A stretch of DNA of 64,000 nucleotides from an uncultured Pseudomonadota bacterium (lineage in GTDB: Bacteria; Myxococcota_A; UBA796; SXON01), in contig CAISIK010000223.1 in NCBI GenBank assembly GCA_903885375.1, forward strand, positions 1-64,000, given 5' to 3'. Each line of letters starts with the position of its first letter. The first letter of the stretch is position 1. The translations under genes were made by a program, and so were the position numbers. This document shows, piece by piece, positions 36,101 to 41,613 of this stretch. The notes under the pieces are model-generated. The model worked only from the letters and a program-made list of their open reading frames with translations, was not told the DNA's origin and searched no databases.

Positions 36101-36919
36101 GAGGCCGATGACGGCGATCGGCTCGTTGCGCTCGAACGGAACGTGCGCTTCGTCGACCGCCGGCGCGGGCGGCGCCGAGGCCGGAGCCGACACCTCCACG
36201 GCCCGAGGCCGCGCCCCGTAGGCGCGGACCGCCGCGCCGACGTCGGCGTGGCGGCGGTAAAGGCCGGCGGCATGAAGCGCTCCCGCGCCGATGGGCCAAG
36301 CCGAAGCGTAGGCATCGCCGCTCGTGTACACGCCCGCGGCCACCTCCTCCACCGCTTCGCCGGCCGCCACGCGACGCCAGGCCGGGCTGGCGAGGCTCGC
36401 AACGAGGTTCTGATCGCCGAAGCGACGGAAATCGGCGGCCGAGAGCCGGGCCAGACGCCCGTGGAGGCCCTCCGCGAGCGGGAGGTGGGCGAGGAGCACA
36501 TCGCTGAGGACCAGCCCCACACCGGCCGGCAGGGGCACTTCGGGGGGGTGAGGCCAGTCGACGAGCACCGCCACGCCGGCGGGCATCTCGGCAAGCAGCT
36601 CGCGAACGTCATGACGCCCAGCACGACCGCCGCTCCCGAGCCCGCGCAACATCACGCCCGCGAAGCCGGCGGGCGGGGCGCCCGCGGTGGTCCGCTCGAG
36701 CCATGTGGGGCGGCTGGGATCCGGCTTGCCTTCCTGAACCACCAACGGCCCCGTGCCGGGCGCGTGGGTGGCGGAGCGCGCTCGTACCCAGGCGCCCGGC
36801 GGCACCTCGGCGCTGTCGGCCGTACAATCGATCAGGACCTCGAGCCCCGCGGCCGCGAACGCAGCGGCGAGCTCCGCGAAGGCGGCAGGGAGGACGACGA
36901 GGCGATTCGGCACGGCCAT
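27182..36919 (-). CDS. Giant iterative-type PKS/fatty acid synthase with built-in phosphopantetheinyl transferase
   Basis: A 3,245-residue protein. Domain order: degenerate flavin-barrel-like N-terminus (about 1-230); KS1 from 266 (Cys475, His609, His648); malonyl-type AT from about 870 (Ser971 in GHSLGEY, HAFHS with His1076); ACP1 (1281); KS2 from about 1440 (Cys1648 in NAACAST, His1796, His1836); ACP2-4 (2007, 2114, 2234); KR from about 2495 (TGGTRGIT, Tyr2681); a hotdog DH around 2795 (HAIDNVPVLPG); and a C-terminal PPTase (GVDMEAI, then WSVKEAVLKALG). This mixes PUFA-synthase features (tandem ACPs) with the order of enediyne synthases (KS-AT-ACP-KR-DH-PPTase). All four ACPs read LGIDTVK with Thr for the usual Ser. 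No enoyl reductase or thioesterase is present in the chain. ATG 36919 is preferred over 36979 because GGAG precedes it. Confidence 0.93.
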   Translation of the reverse strand: MAVPNRLVVLPAAFAELAAAFAAAGLEVLIDCTADSAEVPPGAWVRARSATHAPGTGPLVVQEGKPDPSRPTWLERTTAGAPPAGFAGVMLRGLGSGGRAGRHDVRELLAEMPAGVAVLVDWPHPPEVPLPAGVGLVLSDVLLAHLPLAEGLHGRLARLSAADFRRFGDQNLVASLASPAWRRVAAGEAVEEVAAGVYTSGDAYASAWPIGAGALHAAGLYRRHADVGAAVRAYGARPRAVEVSAPASAPPAPAVDEAHVPFERNEPIAVIGLGCRLPRSPSVSRLWENLVAGFDGIIEVPRERWDPALYWDADKSVPDKTYARIGGFVTDFVFNPKRFRIPPSVARLVDPIQQMALEAAADALEDAGYGESRDYDRARVATILGNSMGGEITDEYTIRVMFPAIRKALTEVKGFAALPTDDRAAILAAYEEQLKRNLPPITEDSMPGELANVVAGRITNALNLGGPNFTTDAACAGSMAAMQAAVKGLQDGDFDMAVTGGADRSMGVATYAKFSKIGALSPDGSRPFDADANGFVMGEGVGILVLRRLSDALRDGDRVYAVLRGFGGSSDGKGKGITAPNPEGQKRALHRAYENAGIDPADVDLFECHGTSTVVGDKVEVDALSELVGSGRRNRPSRIGSVKSNIGHLKSAAGAASALKVCLALHHGVFPPSINYKKPRPDIDLGRVPLKVQTITEAWEGNGPRFAGISSFGFGGTNFHVVLEGFRPGMARASSPDAPAASWPPRSHSVLAPANPPPAAPVAVAAPAGRKPQAPVNQVERAPSVVPVPTGLWALSADTPEEMVERCTALAERGEAAPYEGDAPLRVSAHAQNQEELVGQLEKVVSAVRKGKGYDLVRQRGIALEDVPCDGELAFLFTGQGSQYIGMGLDLAEQFPVVAATFAEADEVMTPLLGRSLTSLIRRDDALSEEEQFERLRDTAISQPATLTVDVAILRLMSAYGVRPDMVAGHSLGEYGALVAAGILTFREALVAVSARGREMAAVKLDDVGKMAGIAASTDVVMEVLAEVPGYVVPANKNCPTQTVIAGESDAVEAASELFKSRGITVYPLPVSHAFHSRIVAPASEPLKRVLQQLDIREPRRRVTTNVDSRYYPTGPGAREQIIENLALQVAAPVEWIAQVERMYADGARIFVECGPKRALSGFVVQILKHRPHRALYTNQPKRGGASSFLDALAELFVLGFPIAARPEGSTDIFGTSGPRRSTTPLLAARNSTPSVAAEAERVGTPEIARTILDVVARRTGIAVEDLSLDHDVEADLGIDTVKMADVIGTVRETLRLDPDPDFRMGQHRTLRQLVDYAARRSGFTRPSTMPERRGTSELGALPAPVAAPTVGAPTLPADSAARFLKEIAGQDLRGVDGSTFATAMLPALQGFLGAAWTAFQAAQAPVVVAAAPPPAPVRPAAPAAAPAPAERPAPVARAEIVCSGASLGLPGGTEVFEVDGIQRMLRGENRIGSVDETNLDRFLDKKLMRLTKDPQTGEGSFLPVESRDQVIRLAGRKSHFDLIADYGVDPGLARSLDITTQLAFAAAIEALRDAGIPLVRTYRHTTTGKDVATGWALPEAFRDGTGIVFASAFPGYDQLVGKLGENGGDGEGHFDRRFLFQVLSMGHSQLAQFLGARGPNTAVNAACASTTQAIAVAEDWLRLGRCERVIVVGADDVTSENLLQWIGAGFMAAGAATTTAEVENAALPFDRRRHGMILGMGAVGLVLERGPDVRARGMVPIAELLATHLANSAFHGTRLDASHIAREVKALVDRAVAASGVSHQTFAESCVFLSHETYTPARGGSAAAEMASLPNAFGAAASKVVIANTKGFTGHPMGAGVEDTVAIKSLQYQLVPPIPNLKERDPDLGELTLSTGGHYDIRYALRLAAGFGSQLALVAWKKVANGDVRVSDAAVYGQWLARVGGAAGSTTLENRQLRFVPDPNAARAAAPAAPAAPAPAAAAPKGSVSGAEVLQRLIGVVAQKTGYSREEIDPSYELEADLGIDTVKQAEIFAEVRDAYGLERDDSFKLADYPTVEKLAGWLASRAAGAITAVDAAAPAPAAAAPAPAAASPGVDRAEVLQRLITVVAAKTGYDVGEIDPGYELEADLGIDTVKQAEIFAEVRDAYGLERDDSFKLADYPTVAKLAGWLADKAAGAAPAPAPAPVAAPVPTPTPSAVAPPASLPASAPAEAAHAGHTEVLARLIGVVAARTGYEPSEIDPNYELEADLGIDTVKQAEIFGEVRDAYALERDDSFRLADYPTVDKLAGWLAGRIAAKAGAAEPVEAPAPAVAASVAAPAAVPEAVAPAPEAAVPTLLPHQLPPDFRVRRVVRVSHVKLPVSTLRGQVVWVLGGGELGEHLRDEIRNAGGRSEGDPDVVVDCGAPLLELFAQAQRLDGRRPRQWLSILTPPADLKAARDNGARAGLCKALGREWEGCRARVVSVRANWPELDAARAIVDEMGEGDAANEVWIGPAERDVAALAVETVPTEGHWPEHPVVILTGGTRGITAQVALELARRGPCTLVLVARTLPGLLPLDEEKERPLIRQALEATNKRVTPKMIEDRLKPLRVSEEARQNVEAMIALGALVELRALDLANPDAVRLAVAELRMKHPRIDLVVHGAGVEESRLLTDKDETAFRRVFDGKAEGGLALAEGLDASTFFVSMGSIAGRFGNAGQVDYSAANEAMAQVCLARPRSLHLAWTAWAGVGMAVRGGMESLLTSRGVELLPPQAGARLLCDLVASGVCGELVVAGRLGDFQSPSIHPLLDSVELVGDRAIGRRRMSVETDPWILDHAIDNVPVLPGVMGLEMMVGAALASDPRGRFVGFEDVTFSAPLKLHRDQAADIEVTAEPDEEGAWRCTLSSSRTLKNGRTQVTRHFEARVQLVEMPLLPALPGAWFPEERVSQKDIYRRFFHGARFQVLRAAEAVTVQGLLAEAVVEHGSIAEGLISEPLVLESAFQAAGLHRIALEGVMALPASIDAVELVRSAVEGESLQVVVHVRGGGYDIDVDGPEGRIMRVRGFRMVEKGPLPPGDRLPVPEGGWPSASIAASSESEALPPGDREKMEARGTAKRRADRVAGQLAALRAVEALEPGAALAVDREPGGRPIVVGGPPRLEVSITHTDGEALALAVRGARAGVDMEAITPRPASFVEEWFSETERGWAHTDEAITVVWSVKEAVLKALGVGMALNPREIEVVGVEAGVATVRLSGEVLAAHTALGGAPIRVRVGMHAGRVVVTAVFAA
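30121..30962 (-). repeat. Three tandem acyl-carrier-protein repeats inside the synthase
   Basis: ACP2, ACP3 and ACP4 are nearly identical over about 50 codons (YELEADLGIDTVKQAEIF and LERDDSFKLADYPTVEKL). Their carrier positions lie at 30901, 30580 and 30220, giving periods of 321 and 360 bp. Ala/Pro-rich linkers of differing length separate them. The high DNA identity points to recent duplication or gene conversion. Confidence 0.85.
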
Positions 36920-37006
36920 GGGGAACGCTCCGCGCGCGCCCCTATCCGCGATCGCGACAGGGAGCGAATGAGCGGCCATTCAGCCACGCTGCCGGGGGCG
37001 CGGCGT

Positions 37007-37022
37007 CGGCAGCGGGTTTGCG
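37007..37022 (+). promoter_or_regulatory. Possible sigma-54-type promoter
   Basis: CGGCAGCGGGTTTGCG keeps GGCA and TTTGC with the 10-bp GG-GC spacing of sigma-54 promoters, but deviates at C6, R7 and the outer bases. It lies 25 bp before the ATG at 37048, with GGAGGA as ribosome binding site in between. Confidence 0.35.
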
Positions 37023-37047
37023 GTTAGGCCTTCCCCCGGAGGATCCC

Positions 37048-37749
37048 ATGCTCCCAGGTCTTGTCGTCGTGCTCCTCGCCACGCCCGCCGCCGAAGCGCG
37101 CTCCAGCGAGGGTACCGGTGCCTTCGAGCTCAGCCCACGCGTGAACCGGCGCTACCAGGACGTGATCGTGACCACCGATGGCAGCCGCTGGCGGGGCCGG
37201 GTGATCGCGCGTGGGGAGCAGTACCGGATCCGGCTCGAAGACCAGAGCGAGCTGGTGATCGCGAAGGAGGACATCGTGTCGGTCACCCGGGAGCTCAACC
37301 CGGCGCTGGTGCACAACGGCCAGTGGGCCTTTCGTGCCACACCGGGCTTCGAAGCGGCCTTCGTCATCGCCGACGAGGGCGGCGGCCCGCAATACGGAGG
37401 CCTCCTCGAGGTGGCGGTGGCCCACAACTGGGGCGGCAGCTTCGAGCCCGAGCTCACCATCACCCTCTCCCCGATCGGTCCGAAGGACAGCCTCACGGTG
37501 GAGGCCGGAGTTGGCATCCGGTACTACCTCCAGCCCGACAGCAAGACGAAGGCGTACACGAACACCCAACTCATCCTCTACGGCAACCGCGGCGACCTCG
37601 GGCTCCGCACCGGTCCTGGCTTCATGTGGGACATCAGCCCGGGCTTCGGGATTGGCACGAACCAGGGCGTCACCCTGCTCATCCAGGACAACCCCGCCGC
37701 GGTGGCCGTCGGCTACCACGCGGGATTGACCGTGCAAGGGCGATTCTGA
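37048..37749 (+). CDS. Secreted, probable outer-membrane beta-barrel protein, unknown
   Basis: A 233-residue protein with a signal peptide (LPGLVVVLLATPAAEA). Residues about 35-85 form a small SH3-like or stress-type beta module (VIVTTDGSRWRGRVIARGEQYRI). From about 95 on there are alternating amphipathic strands (ELTITLSPIGPKDSLTVEAG, RYYLQPDS, VGYHAGLTVQGRF) ending in Phe, as in small outer-membrane barrels. GGAGGATCCC precedes the ATG. It is divergent from the giant synthase and 19 bp upstream of the receiver-ATPase gene. No named family recognised. Confidence 0.72.
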   Translation: MLPGLVVVLLATPAAEARSSEGTGAFELSPRVNRRYQDVIVTTDGSRWRGRVIARGEQYRIRLEDQSELVIAKEDIVSVTRELNPALVHNGQWAFRATPGFEAAFVIADEGGGPQYGGLLEVAVAHNWGGSFEPELTITLSPIGPKDSLTVEAGVGIRYYLQPDSKTKAYTNTQLILYGNRGDLGLRTGPGFMWDISPGFGIGTNQGVTLLIQDNPAAVAVGYHAGLTVQGRF

Positions 37750-37768
37750 TAGGGTCCCCATGTAGAAG

Positions 37769-38812
37769 ATGTCGCACCCCTCCCGCATCCTGGTCGTTGA
37801 CGACGAGCCCCTGAACCTGCAGGTGTTCGAATACAACTTCGCGGAGGAGTTCCCGCTGCTGTACGCGTCCGGAGCCGAGGAGGCGCTGGCGCTCCTGGAG
37901 GCCCACCCGGTCGCGGTGATCATCGCCGACCACCGGATGCCCGGGATGCTCGGGCTCGATCTGCTCGCCCTCGTCGCGCGGCGTTTTCCCGCGGTCGTGC
38001 GGATGCTCCTCACCGCCCACACCGACGTTCCGCTCCTGCTCGATGCGGTCAATCGAGGTGACCTCTTCCGGTACGTGCCCAAGCCCTGGGAGCCCGACGG
38101 GATGCGCCAGGACATGCAGCTCGCCCTGTCGCGGCACGGCGAGGAAATCCAACGGCAGCGCCTCCTCCGCCACGCCGCCGAGCACGTGCACACCACCGGC
38201 GCGCTCACGGCCTCGTTGGCGAACTCGCTCGGCGAGGTCGATGCGCTCCTCACCGAGGCCGCCAAGGGCGGCGAAGGCGCCGCCAACGCGGCGCTCGTGC
38301 GGGCCGCCCTGCGCGTGCGGACCCTGCACGAAGGCGCCCTCCGGGAGTCCCGGCGGCAGGCGAAGCCGCAGCGCGAGTCGGTGACCGAGCTCGTGAGCGA
38401 GGCCGTGAACGCCGTCGGGCTGTGGAATGCCGAGAGCGGCGTGGCCCTGGAGCTGATCGACGAGGCAAGCGCCGCACAGGTGATGGTGCCCGCCATGCGG
38501 CTGGTGGAGGCAGTCACCGCGCTGCTGCGAAACGCCACCGAGGCCGCCTCGGCCGGCCCCGCCCCCCGCTCGGTGCAGGTGCGGGTGGTCCGCGCGGCGT
38601 CCGATCGCGTTCGCATCGTGGTATCCGACTCCGGCGGAGGCTTTTCGCCAGAGGGTCGCCCGGAGCTCTTCGGCTCCACGCGTGGCCGCGCGGGCTTCGG
38701 CCTCGCCATCGCCGGGGCCCTCGCCAACGGTGCAGGCGGCCAGCTCGACCTTTCTGGAGCGCAGAGCGGGCGGGTAGCCCTCACGCTTCCGCTCGCGCCG
38801 CCGGGTCGCTGA
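37769..38812 (+). CDS. Receiver domain fused to HATPase (atypical sensor/response regulator)
   Basis: A 347-residue protein. The receiver domain (about 6-125) has Asp54 as phosphoacceptor (VIIADHRMPG), Thr in MLLTAHTD and Lys in YVPKPWEPD. A helical region follows, then a HATPase_c domain (about 215-345) with the N-box ALLRNATEAA, G1 box VVSDSGGGFS and G2-like GRAGFGLAIAGALANG. A recognisable HisKA phosphorylation box is missing, so it may phosphorylate through a partner or act as an ATP-dependent switch. Its stop overlaps the next start (TGATG), which strongly links it to the PilZ fusion protein. Confidence 0.88.
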   Translation: MSHPSRILVVDDEPLNLQVFEYNFAEEFPLLYASGAEEALALLEAHPVAVIIADHRMPGMLGLDLLALVARRFPAVVRMLLTAHTDVPLLLDAVNRGDLFRYVPKPWEPDGMRQDMQLALSRHGEEIQRQRLLRHAAEHVHTTGALTASLANSLGEVDALLTEAAKGGEGAANAALVRAALRVRTLHEGALRESRRQAKPQRESVTELVSEAVNAVGLWNAESGVALELIDEASAAQVMVPAMRLVEAVTALLRNATEAASAGPAPRSVQVRVVRAASDRVRIVVSDSGGGFSPEGRPELFGSTRGRAGFGLAIAGALANGAGGQLDLSGAQSGRVALTLPLAPPGR

Positions 38813-41613
38813 TGCAGGGGTTCCCGAAGCGCACCAACCCCCGGCGGCGCACCATCCTTCGGCTGGAAGCAGGCCGGCATGATCGTGAGCGCGTGCTGAA
38901 CCTCTCCGCGAACGGCATGTTCGTGGCGGGAGCGAAGGTTGCCGATGCGGCGCGCGGAGCCCTGTTCATTCCCGGCGAGGACCGTCCCCTCGAGCTGAAG
39001 TTTCGTTCGGTCTTCCAGCGGGCCGATGGGCTCGGCGTGCAGTTCGACACCGAAGACCGCCGCACCCGCAACGAGCTCCTCGCCTACGTCACCTTCCAGC
39101 ACGAGCAAGCGCGACTCCAGGCCATCGAGACCCGACTGCACGGCCGGCCGATGAACCTCAAGCCGTTGAACGAAGCGGAGGGCACCCGCGTGGCGCTCCG
39201 CCCGATGGAGCGCACGGGCCGCGCGGTGGAGGTGTATCGACGCATCGACGGCTCGCCGATCCGCGCCTCCCTCACCGCGGTAGACCAGGCCAACGCCCGC
39301 CTCTCGATGCTGCTCGACCAGAGCAGCGAGTCCGCCGACGAGTTCGACCAGGTCTTCCTCGTCCTCCGCCAGGGCGACGTGTCCTTCCTCGCCGACACCG
39401 TCGTGGAGACCGCCCGGGGCCGCGTGGCCTCGCTGATGCTCCCCGAGCGCATCTTCTTCCCCGAACGCCGGATGCTGGAGCGGGAAGCGAGCGGCACCGG
39501 GGTGATGCGGGTGGAGATCGACGGCCGAACGCGGGTGATGGGCGTGCTGCAGTCCGACCCGAACGGCTTCTCGGTCCAGGTCTGGGCGGTCGACGCCGAT
39601 GCCTTCACGGCCGGGCGCGAGATCACCGGCTGCATCCTGCAGGAAGGCGACCGAAGCGGGCCGGTGGGTCCCGTGATCGTGGCTTGGCGCGCGGATGCGC
39701 CCCAGGAAGGGCGACTGCGCCTGGGGTTGCGGCGGGTCCAGGCACGCGTGTCGGTACCGCAGCAACGGCTGGCGTTTTCCGAACAGTCCACGACCCTCTT
39801 CCAGCGCGCCTGGGGAGGCGTGCAGCACGTGGTGGGCGGGTGGCTCGCCCGCACCGGCGTCGTGGCGGGTCCGGGCCTGCCGCAGGTCTGGGAAGTTCCC
39901 GACGAGGCAGGGCGCCCGGTGGTGGCCCTCGTCAACGCCACGTTCGACCTGGCGCATCCGCCCGAGGGCAACCTCAACGTCGTGCTGGTCCCTCCGCCCT
40001 TCGCGCGCCGCAAGGAGACCCTCGGCCCCGTCGCCCTCTCGCTCGTGGAGACCTTCCGCGCCGCCGGCGAGCACGCGGTGATCGTGCGGTGGGATGGCAT
40101 CAACCATCTCGGTGAGAGCTGGAAGGACGAGGCGAGCCGGCAGCCCGGCCGGGAACTCATCCATTGGACCCTGGGGCAGACCGTTCGGGACCTCGCCAAC
40201 GTGCACCAACGGGTTCGGGAACGCTTCGCCGGTCGCACGCTCCGGACCGCGATCGTGTCGTTCTCCATGTCGGCCGTGGCGGCCCGCCGCTACCTTTCCG
40301 GGGGCGTGCCGGACGTCCACTACTGGCTCGCGCCCATGGGCGCGCCCGACCCGCGCGACATCATCCGGAACTCCAGCGGTGGCGTCGACTGGGTCGGCAT
40401 GCGCAAACGGGGCGCGCAGCTCGGCGTGAACCCCATCCAGGGGCACCTGCTCGACTGCGACCGGGGTTGCGACGAGATGCTGGGGAGCCGGATCGCCGAG
40501 CTGGAGGATGCGCGGCGGGAGATGGCCCTCATCAGCCAGCCGGTCACCTGGTTCTGCGGCCAGCACGACTACTGGGTGAATCCGCTGCGCGTGGAGGACA
40601 TCCTCGGGGTACCGGCGCCCGGCACCCGGGAGCTCATCCGCGTGCCCACCGGCCACTTCGTCCGCCAGAGCGGCGAGGCCATGGAGACCTTCCGCCTCCT
40701 TGCGAGCAAGGTGGCCGGCACCTTGCTCGGCCGCCCCGTGACCGCCGTCCTCCCCGCCTCGCACGCCTTCACCCGTGCGGCAGAATGGGAGCGGGGGCGG
40801 CGCCAGACCGAAGCGTTCGACGACCAGCGGTACTGGAGCGACTACCTGCGCGGCACCACCCGCAATCCCCTCGGTTTCGACGTGCTCGCCCTCACGGACG
40901 AGTACGAGGAGCTGATGAACGAGCAGGTGGACCAGCTCGGCATCCAGTCCGGCGAGCGCGTGCTCGACGCCGGCTGCGGAACCGGAAACGCGCTCGCGGC
41001 CATCGTCCGCCGCTGGGGGCACGGGGCGCCCGGCATCCAGATCGACGCCATCGACTTCGTGCCCCACGCGCTCGAAACCGCGCGCGCAAAAGCTGCGTCC
41101 GCGGCTGCCGAGGTTGGACTCCCGACGTTGGAGGCGCGCTTCCACGTTTGCGACCTCCGCCTCCCGGCCGACAACTCCGTCCTGCCTTTCGGCGACTCCG
41201 CGTTCGACGTGGTGCTCGTCAGCCTCGTCCTCCCCTACCTGCCAGAGCCGGCGGCGCTCCTGCGCGAGCTCAATCGTGTGCTGCGCCCGGGCGGGCGCCT
41301 GGTGGCCAGCACCCTCCGGCCGGATTGCGACATGAGCGGGCCGCTCAAGCGCCTCAAGGAGAAGATCGAACGCGGCGACGATCAGGTGAAAGAAGGCTGG
41401 CGGGCGCGCCAGCTGCTGGTGGCCGTGCAGGACTACGTGAACGCGGCAGCCGGGCTCGTGGAGCAAGAGGCCGACGGCCGGTTCCAGTTCTATGAACGCG
41501 AGGCGTTCGAGGGCCTCCTCCGCAGCGCCGGCTTCCGCACCGAGTCCACGCAAGCCACCTTCGGCACCCCGCCCCAGGGTCTGGTGACCCTCGCACGAAA
41601 GCCGAATGGATAG
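38812..41613 (+). CDS. PilZ / LuxD-like serine hydrolase / SAM methyltransferase fusion
   Basis: A 933-residue, three-part protein. The N-terminus is PilZ-like (RTNPRRRTILRLEAGRHDR, then NLSANGMFV fitting the RxxxR and NxSxxG motifs), so c-di-GMP may bind. A second PilZ-like or beta region covers about 105-310. The middle (about 345-645) is an alpha/beta hydrolase with Ser485 (VSFSMSAVA), Asp586 (CGQHDYWV) and His615 (PTGHFVRQ); its FARRKE and DGINHLGES segments recall LuxD acyl-thioesterases. The C-terminus (about 690-933) is a class I methyltransferase (RVLDAGCGTGNA). It is coupled to the receiver-ATPase upstream, and its stop overlaps the hybrid kinase start. This domain combination is unfamiliar to me. 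Confidence 0.85.
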   Translation: MQGFPKRTNPRRRTILRLEAGRHDRERVLNLSANGMFVAGAKVADAARGALFIPGEDRPLELKFRSVFQRADGLGVQFDTEDRRTRNELLAYVTFQHEQARLQAIETRLHGRPMNLKPLNEAEGTRVALRPMERTGRAVEVYRRIDGSPIRASLTAVDQANARLSMLLDQSSESADEFDQVFLVLRQGDVSFLADTVVETARGRVASLMLPERIFFPERRMLEREASGTGVMRVEIDGRTRVMGVLQSDPNGFSVQVWAVDADAFTAGREITGCILQEGDRSGPVGPVIVAWRADAPQEGRLRLGLRRVQARVSVPQQRLAFSEQSTTLFQRAWGGVQHVVGGWLARTGVVAGPGLPQVWEVPDEAGRPVVALVNATFDLAHPPEGNLNVVLVPPPFARRKETLGPVALSLVETFRAAGEHAVIVRWDGINHLGESWKDEASRQPGRELIHWTLGQTVRDLANVHQRVRERFAGRTLRTAIVSFSMSAVAARRYLSGGVPDVHYWLAPMGAPDPRDIIRNSSGGVDWVGMRKRGAQLGVNPIQGHLLDCDRGCDEMLGSRIAELEDARREMALISQPVTWFCGQHDYWVNPLRVEDILGVPAPGTRELIRVPTGHFVRQSGEAMETFRLLASKVAGTLLGRPVTAVLPASHAFTRAAEWERGRRQTEAFDDQRYWSDYLRGTTRNPLGFDVLALTDEYEELMNEQVDQLGIQSGERVLDAGCGTGNALAAIVRRWGHGAPGIQIDAIDFVPHALETARAKAASAAAEVGLPTLEARFHVCDLRLPADNSVLPFGDSAFDVVLVSLVLPYLPEPAALLRELNRVLRPGGRLVASTLRPDCDMSGPLKRLKEKIERGDDQVKEGWRARQLLVAVQDYVNAAAGLVEQEADGRFQFYEREAFEGLLRSAGFRTESTQATFGTPPQGLVTLARKPNG

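Noticed and set aside
26153-37027. A very long plus-strand open frame (about 3,600 codons) opposite the synthase.
   Set aside because: It is rich in His, Arg, Gly and Ala in the pattern expected from the complement of a GC-rich gene. The minus strand encodes clear KS, AT, ACP, KR, DH and PPTase motifs and has a ribosome binding site.
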